A DNA stretch of 40,027 nt from an uncultured Collinsella sp. (GTDB lineage Bacteria > Actinomycetota > Coriobacteriia > Coriobacteriales > Coriobacteriaceae): NCBI GenBank assembly GCA_902490445.1, contig CABUDZ010000008.1, forward strand, positions 1 to 40,027. The letters are read 5' to 3'. Below, one piece after another: positions 23,043 through 29,134 of this stretch. Each line of letters opens with the position of its first letter. Position 1 is the stretch's first letter. A program made the position numbers and the translations under genes. The notes below the pieces were generated by a model. It worked only from the letters and a program-made list of their open reading frames with translations, was not told where the DNA came from and searched no databases.

Positions 23043-23069
23043 AGTCGTTTAAGAACGTCCCCAATGATT
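23043..23069. repeat. REP-like 27-base unit
   Basis: AGTCGTTTAAG...GTCCCCAATGATT has the same layout and length as the units at 39651 and 39692. The ends AGTCGTT/AATGATT are imperfectly complementary here but perfect in the copy at 39651. Confidence 0.7.
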
Positions 23070-23108
23070 AAAACGCCGCCTGTGATGGTGTTCACAGGCG
23101 GCGTTTTT
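23068..23108. terminator. Bidirectional intrinsic terminator
   Basis: AACGCCGCCTGTGA pairs with TCACAGGCGGCGTT, with TTTTT on the plus-strand side and AAAA on the other. It serves the convergent small gene (+) and nhaA (-). Confidence 0.9.
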
Positions 23109-23124
23109 AAACTTGTATGTGCTT

Positions 23125-24483
23125 TTACTCGTCCTTGGGCGCGGGGTGCTTGCAGATCACACTCATGTAGATCATGCCGAGCACGGCTGCGGTGACCGAA
23201 CCGGCGAGAATAGCGGCCTTGGCTGCAAGAACCTCAAACTGGGCCGTCGGGAAGGCAAGGCCGCTGATGAGAATCGACATGGTAAAGCCGATACCGCCCA
23301 GAATGCCCACGCCGGCAATCATGTGCCAGTTGACATTGTGCGGCAGCTCGCAGGCCTTAAGCTTAACCAGGGCAAACGTCATACCAAAGATGCCGATCGG
23401 CTTGCCCAGCAGCATGCCAAAGTACACGCCGAGCGTCACCGGATCGGTGAGCAGCGTGCTCATGTCCACGCCCACCAGGCGAACCTGCGCGTTCACGAAC
23501 GCAAAGATCGGCAGGATCACGAAGTTGACCGGCGTGGAGATCAGACGCTCCATGCGGATGAGCGGCGGGGTCACGCGGTGCATGACGCGCTCGACCTTGG
23601 TGGTCGAGACGGTAAAGTCATGCTGGCCCAGGATGTGCGCTTCGTCGTCGTAGCGATCATCGAGCAGCGGCAGGCACTCGCCCAACCAATCGGTGAGGCT
23701 ATCGAGCTTGACACCGCACTTGGCCGGGATGGTAAAGGCCAAGATGACGCCAGCAAGCGTAGCGTGCACGCCGCTCTTGAACATGCAGAACCACAGCAGA
23801 AGACCCAGCACCGAATACGGGGCAAGACGGTAGTGCTGCGTCTTGTTGAGCCACACGAGCGCACAGGTCACAAGCGCAGCGGCGCCCAGCCAAAACGGGC
23901 TGGGGCTCTGACCGTAGAAGATGGCGATGGCGGCGATGGAGATCAGGTCGTCGGCAATGGCGAGCGTCGAGAAGAACACGCGCACGCCGTTGGGCACGCG
24001 ATTGCCCAAAAGTGACAGCACGCCCAGCGCAAAGGCAATATCGGTTGCCATGGGGATGGCCCAACCGTTGCGGGCGCCGGCATGGTTAAAGATCAGGTAG
24101 ATGCAGGCGGGAACGACAACGCCGCCCACGGCCGCCAGCATGGGAAGCATGGCCTGACGCGGATTCTTGAGCTCACCGACCGTCATCTCGTACTTAAGCT
24201 CGATGCCCACCAACAAAAAGAAAATCGCCATGAGGAAGTCGTTGACGAAAAGCTCAACGGTGAGACCAGCCGTAAGGTTGCCCAGGACCACATACAGCGG
24301 GGTCTCCAAAAAGTGATGGATGGCCTCGTAGGCATCGGTGTTGGCGCAGATAACGGCGGCGATGGCGGCGAAGACCATGACGGCGGCGGAAATCGTGCCG
24401 TTCTCGGCGATGCGCTCCCAAATGTCGTGACGTTCAAAGCGCTTGCGCTCACGAACGTTGAACAGCTGCTCAGTTGCTGCCAT
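23125..24483 (-). CDS. nhaA: Na+/H+ antiporter NhaA
   Basis: 452 residues from the ATG at 24483, with AAAGGAG 7 bases before it; the open frame extends 18 codons further but has no ribosome site. NhaA exchanges cytoplasmic Na+ for protons and sets pH and sodium balance. Family landmarks are the first helix region after ERIAENGTISAAVMVFAAI, FLLVGIELKYEMTVGEL, the conserved Asp in WAIPMATDIAFALGVLSLLG, the ion-binding Asp pair in STLAIADDLISIAAIAIFY, and ILGGIGFTMSILISGLAF near the end. The cytoplasmic loop around LLDDRYDDEAHILGQHDF is longer than in E. coli. An intrinsic terminator stands 34 bases before the start codon, so expression may be attenuated. Confidence 0.95.
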   Translation of the reverse strand: MAATEQLFNVRERKRFERHDIWERIAENGTISAAVMVFAAIAAVICANTDAYEAIHHFLETPLYVVLGNLTAGLTVELFVNDFLMAIFFLLVGIELKYEMTVGELKNPRQAMLPMLAAVGGVVVPACIYLIFNHAGARNGWAIPMATDIAFALGVLSLLGNRVPNGVRVFFSTLAIADDLISIAAIAIFYGQSPSPFWLGAAALVTCALVWLNKTQHYRLAPYSVLGLLLWFCMFKSGVHATLAGVILAFTIPAKCGVKLDSLTDWLGECLPLLDDRYDDEAHILGQHDFTVSTTKVERVMHRVTPPLIRMERLISTPVNFVILPIFAFVNAQVRLVGVDMSTLLTDPVTLGVYFGMLLGKPIGIFGMTFALVKLKACELPHNVNWHMIAGVGILGGIGFTMSILISGLAFPTAQFEVLAAKAAILAGSVTAAVLGMIYMSVICKHPAPKDE

Positions 24484-24516
24484 GGGCGGCTCCTTTCTCG
24501 GGAAAGCTCCCGTCTT

Positions 24517-24552
24517 AAAAAAGCACGGCCCGCCCAAGTGGCGGCGCCGCGC
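24517..24552 (-). terminator. Terminator hairpin in the nhaA leader (possible attenuator)
   Basis: On the minus strand GCGCGGC..CCGCC pairs with GGCGGGCCGTGC, followed at once by TTTTTT (24517-24522). It lies 34-69 bases before the nhaA ATG, in the same orientation. The pyrophosphatase gene upstream has its own strong terminator at 24692-24732, so this second one is likely to act on the nhaA transcript. Confidence 0.65.
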
Positions 24553-24691
24553 TCTAACGTATTACGCTTGCATCTAGCCTACCCTGCACGACAAGCACGC
24601 AGGCGTGGCCGAAAAGCGGAACCACAGGTTGAACATTATTTGCTCAACGGCACGGGCACGCCTGTCCAAGAGACGACGCGGCGCCGTGCAC

Positions 24692-24732
24692 AAAAAACGA
24701 CCGGAGCGCGGGACGTCCGCGATCCGGTCGTG
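24692..24732 (-). terminator. Intrinsic terminator of the pyrophosphatase gene
   Basis: On the minus strand ACGACCGGA(T)CGCGG pairs with CCCGCGCTCCGGTCGT and is followed by TTTTTT. It starts 19 bases after the stop at 24751. Confidence 0.9.
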
Positions 24733-24750
24733 GCGTTTGGTCAACTAAAC

Positions 24751-25674
24751 CTAGCAGGCGGCCATGATGGGGGCAGCGACCTGCTTCTTACGGGAGAGGA
24801 CACCCGGCATCCAGACGCCGTCGTGCTCGTCGGCAATGCCCAGGCCCTTCTGAGCGGCCTCGGTCTCGCCCTCGAGCAGGACCTGCGAGCCCTCCTCCAT
24901 GATGTCGGTGATGCACAGGACAATGCCATCGGCACCCTTCTCGGCGGCGTAGGCACGCATGGCCTCGCGAATCTCGTCGATCATGCCGAGCGCACGACTC
25001 TTGTCGACGGTCTCGTACTGGCCGATGAGCAGCTTCTTGCCGGCGGGCTCGAACATCTTGATGTCGTTGCCGACCATCTCGGCTGCGGTGAAGGAGCCGG
25101 ACGGACGGGTGAGGAAGACCTCCATGCCAAACTTGACCGGGTCGACACCCACCTGCTCGCCGAGCTTGGCGGCGACAGCGCGGTCGACATCGGTGGTGGT
25201 GGGACTCTTGAGCATGAGCGTGTCGGTCATCATGGCCGAGAGCAGCAGCTTGGCCTGGACGTCGGAAAGCTCAACGCCGAGCACGCCGGCGAGCTTGGTG
25301 ACGATGGTGCAGCTGGAACCCCAGGGCAGGCAGATGTAGTGCAGCGGGCCGGCGGTCTCGAAATCGCCGATGCGGTGATGATCGACGACGCCAAAGACCG
25401 TGGCGTCCTTAAGGCCGGCGACAGACTGGGCGGACTCGTTGTGGTCGGTGAGGACGACGAGCTGGCCGGCCTCGACGGACTCGATCACGCGGGGCTCGGC
25501 AATGCCGGCGTCGGCAAGCAGCTTGGCGGACTCGGCCGGAAGCTGACCAAGGGCGCAGGCCTCGTAGGTGTTGCCGGCATACTCAACCTGGTTGAGCAGC
25601 TGGGACAGGACGACGGCGCTCATGATGGCGTCGTTATCGGGGTTCTGGTGACCAAAGACAAGAACGTTTGCCAT
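24751..25674 (-). CDS. ppaC: Manganese-dependent inorganic pyrophosphatase
   Basis: 307 residues, the normal size for family II pyrophosphatases of the DHH superfamily. It splits pyrophosphate to drive biosynthetic reactions. Motifs in order are FGHQNPDNDAIMSA (metal-binding His and Asps), LTDHNESAQ, GVVDHHRIGDF (the DHH motif), LMLKSPTTTDVDR, and the C-terminal substrate-binding VLSRKKQ. No CBS regulatory domains are inserted. GTGGAGG is 6 bases before the ATG. Single gene with its own terminator. Confidence 0.95.
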   Translation of the reverse strand: MANVLVFGHQNPDNDAIMSAVVLSQLLNQVEYAGNTYEACALGQLPAESAKLLADAGIAEPRVIESVEAGQLVVLTDHNESAQSVAGLKDATVFGVVDHHRIGDFETAGPLHYICLPWGSSCTIVTKLAGVLGVELSDVQAKLLLSAMMTDTLMLKSPTTTDVDRAVAAKLGEQVGVDPVKFGMEVFLTRPSGSFTAAEMVGNDIKMFEPAGKKLLIGQYETVDKSRALGMIDEIREAMRAYAAEKGADGIVLCITDIMEEGSQVLLEGETEAAQKGLGIADEHDGVWMPGVLSRKKQVAAPIMAAC

Positions 25675-25784
25675 GGATATCCTCCACTTGATATGTGTAC
25701 TTGGACGTAGCTATGGTAGCACGCTGACGCCGAACCTTATGAGACGGAAGGGTCGCGGCACAATTTGGGGCAAGCGCTGAGGCG

Positions 25785-25820
25785 AGGTCAGGGACGAAGC
25801 CTGTCCCCCTTTCACCACCT
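25785..25820. repeat. Degenerate GGGAC/GTCCC palindrome
   Basis: GGGAC (25791-25795) and GTCCC (25803-25807) are flanked by AGGT and ACCT. It lies 14 bases behind the ROK kinase gene and belongs by its core to the GTCCC family seen elsewhere in the window. Confidence 0.45.
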
Positions 25821-25833
25821 GCCCCCGCACCAG

Positions 25834-26787
25834 CTATTTACCGGCGGCGCGCAGGGCTACGTAAGCGGCACCGATGATGCCGGCGTCGTTGCCGAGCGAA
25901 GCGACCTTAATGGGCGTCTCGCGCGAGGCGGAGAGCGCGTACTGCTTAAAGTGCTCGCGGACCTTGTCGAGGTAGACATCGGCCGAAGCGGAAGCACCGC
26001 CGCCGATCAGGAACATCTCGGGATCGACCACGTTGGCAATAAGCGCCAGGGCGCGGCCGAGATAGTCGGCCATGGTATCGGCAGCTGCCAGCGCGAGCTT
26101 GTCACCCTCGCGGCAGGCCTGGAACACGTCCTTGGAATCAGAAGGCCCGGTGAGCTCGATGGGCTCGACGCCCGCCCTCTTGCACTCGGCCAGGTAGTTG
26201 CTCACCACACCGGTGGCGCTGGAATACTGCTCCAGGTGGCCATGGCCGCCGCAGCCGCAGGTGCGCTCCTCGTCGGGATTCAGGCACATGTGGCCAATCT
26301 CGCCGCCCGCGCCCACAACGCCCGATACCACGTCGCCGTTGACGATAACGCCACCGCCCACGCCGGTACCGATGGTGACCATCACCACGTTTTGCACGCC
26401 CTTGGCAGAACCGAGCCAGGCCTCGCCCATGGCGGCGGCGTTGGCATCGTTTTCGTACTTAACGACCGCGTCGGGGCAGTGCTCCTGGATGGCAATCCTC
26501 AGTTCAGGCAGGTTGATAGCAATGTTGGCCTTGACCTTGGCATCGCCCGAAGCCGGGATGGGGCACGGAACGGCCAGACCAATGCCCGCCACAAAGGCGC
26601 GCGGAATCTGTGCCTTGGCGATCACCTGATCGATAGCCTCGGTCACCGCGGCAAAGCCCGCGGCGTCAACGATAGGAGGCGTGGGCACGCTGGCCTTGGC
26701 AAGCAGGTTGCCGTCCTCGTCGAACAGGCCTTCCTTAACCGAAGTGCCGCCAACGTCGATGCCGATGTAGTACTGCTTAGGTTCCAT
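25834..26787 (-). CDS. ROK family sugar kinase (glucokinase-like)
   Basis: 317 residues from the ATG at 26787, with AAAGG upstream; the frame is open further back without support. ROK kinases phosphorylate hexoses at C6. The ATP-binding start is YIGIDVGGTSVKEGLFD, and the sugar contacts are in VKYENDANAAAMGEAWLG, with the catalytic Asp in END. VTIGTGVGGGVIVNG and the ROK signature GAGGEIGHMCLNPDEERTCGCGGHGHLEQYSS follow. In that last segment the zinc ligands are the His and Cys-x-Cys as usual, but the third Cys of the CxCGxxGC pattern appears as His. It is divergent from a GntR regulator and mannose-6-phosphate isomerase, so mannose or glucose are plausible substrates. Confidence 0.88.
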   Translation of the reverse strand: MEPKQYYIGIDVGGTSVKEGLFDEDGNLLAKASVPTPPIVDAAGFAAVTEAIDQVIAKAQIPRAFVAGIGLAVPCPIPASGDAKVKANIAINLPELRIAIQEHCPDAVVKYENDANAAAMGEAWLGSAKGVQNVVMVTIGTGVGGGVIVNGDVVSGVVGAGGEIGHMCLNPDEERTCGCGGHGHLEQYSSATGVVSNYLAECKRAGVEPIELTGPSDSKDVFQACREGDKLALAAADTMADYLGRALALIANVVDPEMFLIGGGASASADVYLDKVREHFKQYALSASRETPIKVASLGNDAGIIGAAYVALRAAGK

Positions 26788-27127
26788 GGGAGCCCACCTT
26801 TCTCGTTTAAACATTGCCTGTATGGTACCGCTCCCCAGGCAAAAACCTGTCAAAAAGGGACAGGTTTGTTTTGGCAGGTTTTATCTGGGAAAACGCAAGG
26901 CATGAGATTCGGTTCGCTGGGCGGCAAAACGGCCCAACCCCATCTTCGAGCCGATCAATTTGCTCAATACCACATTATTCGAATGCATATTCATTTAGAG
27001 CGCTCTAGTTGATATAGAAAAGCGTTTTTTGATTATATCTTTCTCGAACTTTTCAAAAACGCAATAGGGATGCTTAGGCGTGAACTATACTTTCGTTTGT
27101 ACTCAATCAAGCCGGAAAGGAGGTTCC
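26788..27127. promoter_or_regulatory. Divergent control region between the ROK kinase and gntR (340 bases)
   Basis: It contains a REPIN-like palindrome at 26834-26889. The AT-rich part next to gntR holds a perfect 12-bp palindrome TAGAGCGCTCTA (26996-27007) and an inverted pair GCGTTTTTTGA/TCAAAAACGC (27022-27032, 27053-27062). TATACT at 27086-27091 is a likely -10 box for gntR, 37 bases before its ATG, but with no good -35. The palindromes are candidate operators for the GntR protein. Confidence 0.5.
26834..26889. repeat. Nested REPIN-like palindrome
   Basis: The inner pair is AAACCTGTC (26843-26851) and GACAGGTTT (26859-26867). The outer pair CCCAGG..AAAACCTG and CAGGTTTTATCTGGG (26875-26889) uses the same CAGGTTT word again. 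The core GGGACAGG is of the GTCCC type. Confidence 0.65.
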
Positions 27128-27847
27128 ATGATTCCCAAATACGAGGCAATAGCTGCAGATATCCGTCGAAGCATCGAGGACGGCGCTCTAAAGCCGGGCG
27201 ACAAGCTGCCCACCGTCGTTGAGTTCTGCGAGCTCTATAGCGTTTCCAAAATCACCGTCAAACGAGCTATTGAGCAGATTACCGATGAAGGTCTTGTTAC
27301 CAGCCGGCGCGGATCGGGCACCTACGTTAAGGACACGGCGGGGCTTCCCGGCAAGGCGTTTTTCCGGGGCAAGAACGACCGTGCCCAGGGCTTTTCGCAT
27401 GAGCACCGTGGGGAGAAGGTGGCCTCGGTGGTCTACGATTTCTCGATTGTCAATCCGCCAGCAGACGTCGCTGCCCAGCTGGGAATTGCCGAGGACGACT
27501 TTGCCTATCACATCGTGCGCGTGCGCCAGGTCGACGAGAAGCCCATCGTTATCGAGTACACCTACATGCCCCTCGAGCTGATTCCGGGCCTTAAAAAGAA
27601 AGACCTGTATGGATCGGTCTACAGCTTCATCCGCGAGCAATGCGGGCTGAAGATTTCGAGCTTCCACCGCACCATTCGCGCCGTAGCGGCAACCGAGGAA
27701 GAGGCTGAGCGCCTGGACACCAAACCCGGCTCTCCCCTGCTCGAGCTCAACCAGATTGGCTTTTTGGATAGCGGCACCGCCTTTGAGCATTCGATCTCGC
27801 GCAACGTTGGTGACCGCTTTGAGCTGCACAACGTAACGTTGGCATAG
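27128..27847 (+). CDS. GntR/HutC family transcriptional regulator with UTRA domain
   Basis: 239 residues from the ATG at 27128, with AAGGAGG 5 bases upstream. The N-terminal winged helix-turn-helix (about 1-65: YEAIAADIRRSIEDGALKPGDKLPTVVEFCELYSVSKITVKRAIEQITDEGLVTSRRGSGTYV) is followed by a UTRA ligand-binding domain (about 85-235) of the HutC/YvoA type. That domain recognises small molecules, often phosphosugars. mannose-6-phosphate isomerase follows 73 bases downstream on the same strand and a ROK kinase is divergent, so it probably controls both in response to a sugar phosphate. The ligand is inferred from neighbours only. Confidence 0.9.
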   Translation: MIPKYEAIAADIRRSIEDGALKPGDKLPTVVEFCELYSVSKITVKRAIEQITDEGLVTSRRGSGTYVKDTAGLPGKAFFRGKNDRAQGFSHEHRGEKVASVVYDFSIVNPPADVAAQLGIAEDDFAYHIVRVRQVDEKPIVIEYTYMPLELIPGLKKKDLYGSVYSFIREQCGLKISSFHRTIRAVAATEEEAERLDTKPGSPLLELNQIGFLDSGTAFEHSISRNVGDRFELHNVTLA

Positions 27848-27920
27848 TTTTGTAGTCATGCGGGCGCTCGTTACAGCTCGTTTAGAGTGGGCGGCCGCGC
27901 AACACCATGGGGGTATGAAC

Positions 27921-28853
27921 ATGTCCGATTTGATTAAACTGACGCCGATCTTCCACGAGAAGATCTGGGGCGGCCGCCAGCTGGAGACCGTGTTTGGTTA
28001 CGACATTCCCGAGGGTCCCATCGGTGAGTGCTGGGCCATCTCGGCCCACCCCAACGGCGACTGCCAGATTGCGGAGGGCCCGTATGCCGGCCACACGCTG
28101 TCGTGGCTGTGGACCGAGCACCGTGAGCTCTTTGGCGACTGCGAGGGCAAGGAGTTCCCGCTGCTCATTAAGATTCTGGACGCCAAGGACGACCTTTCGA
28201 TTCAGATTCATCCCAACGACGAGTACGCCGCCGAGCACGAGAACGGCAGTCTGGGCAAGACCGAGTGTTGGTATGTCCTGGACTGCGAGCCCGGCGCCAC
28301 GATTATCGTCGGGCAGCGCGCCAAGGATCGCGCTGAGGCCGCACAGATGATCAAGGACGGCCGCTGGGACGACATGCTCAACGTGCTGCCGATCCACAAG
28401 GGCGACTTTTTCCAGATTGACTCCGGTACCGTGCACGCCATCAAGACCGGCACGCTCATTTTGGAGACGCAGCAGTCGAGCGATGTGACCTATCGCCTGT
28501 ACGACTACGACCGCCCCGGCACCGACGGCAAACTGCGTCCACTGCACATTGAGCAGAGCCTCGATTGCATCGACTTTGATGTCCGGGCCCCGGTCGACGG
28601 TACCGTGACCGCACCCGAAGTCGACGGCGTGACCGAGCTCGAGTCCAACCCCTGCTACACCGTTGATCGCGTGCGCGTCAACGACAGCAAGACCTTGGAG
28701 CAGCGCTGGCCCTTCATGTGCCTGTCAGTCATCGACGGCGAAGGCACCATCTGCGGCGACCCCGTCCACAAGGGAAGCCACCTGCTGGCCCCCAGCACCG
28801 TGGAGTCCATTGACCTCGAAGGCAAGATGGAACTGATCATCAGCCACCTCTAG
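27921..28853 (+). CDS. manA: Mannose-6-phosphate isomerase, Bacillus ManA type
   Basis: 310 residues from the ATG at 27921, with GGGG 7 bases upstream; an ATG at 27915 is possible but too close to that site. It interconverts mannose-6-phosphate and fructose-6-phosphate with a zinc ion. The short cupin-type form begins LTPIFHEKIWGGRQLETVFGY. Zinc ligands are visible in LSIQIHPNDEYA, in the Glu of GKTECWY and in GTVHAIKTGTLILETQQSSDVTYRLYDYDR. The C-terminal domain is complete. With the ROK kinase and GntR regulator it forms a likely mannose or hexose entry module. A hairpin terminator follows. Confidence 0.92.
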   Translation: MSDLIKLTPIFHEKIWGGRQLETVFGYDIPEGPIGECWAISAHPNGDCQIAEGPYAGHTLSWLWTEHRELFGDCEGKEFPLLIKILDAKDDLSIQIHPNDEYAAEHENGSLGKTECWYVLDCEPGATIIVGQRAKDRAEAAQMIKDGRWDDMLNVLPIHKGDFFQIDSGTVHAIKTGTLILETQQSSDVTYRLYDYDRPGTDGKLRPLHIEQSLDCIDFDVRAPVDGTVTAPEVDGVTELESNPCYTVDRVRVNDSKTLEQRWPFMCLSVIDGEGTICGDPVHKGSHLLAPSTVESIDLEGKMELIISHL

Positions 28854-28880
28854 GTCGCAACAACAACCAAAACGAAACAA

Positions 28881-28912
28881 GGGGCTCCCCCGTTCATCAA
28901 CGGAGGAGCCCC
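28881..28912 (+). terminator. Intrinsic terminator behind manA
   Basis: GGGGCTCC/GGAGCCCC, extended by CCGT/ACGG. The plus-strand tail TACTCGTATCTATAT is T-rich but broken. On the minus strand TTGTTTCGTTTTGG follows, so it may also stop transcripts arriving from pcrA. Confidence 0.7.
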
Positions 28913-28997
28913 TACTCGTATCTATATATCAGCCCACCCGGCTCTCCAGACCAAAAAGCGAACGAGCAGAGCGACGTTCGCAAGCAGCGTTATCTAA

Positions 28998-29127
28998 GGA
29001 CCTGGGCGGGCGTATAGGGCAACATCGATCGCGAGTTCCGCACGCAAAGGAGAGCACTTAATGTGCTCTCCGTCTTGCGCAGGACTGTCCGAGCAGGCGA
29101 TGTTGCCCTATACGCCCGCCCAGGTCC
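28998..29127. repeat. 130-base palindrome with 30-bp perfect arms
   Basis: The arm 28998-29027 is exactly complementary to 29098-29127 (30 of 30). Inside the 70-base loop lies a further perfect hairpin, GGAGAGCAC/GTGCTCTCC (29049-29057 and 29063-29071). It occupies the space between the convergent manA and pcrA genes, 7 bases from the pcrA stop. Confidence 0.9.
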
Positions 29128-29134
29128 GCTGGGA

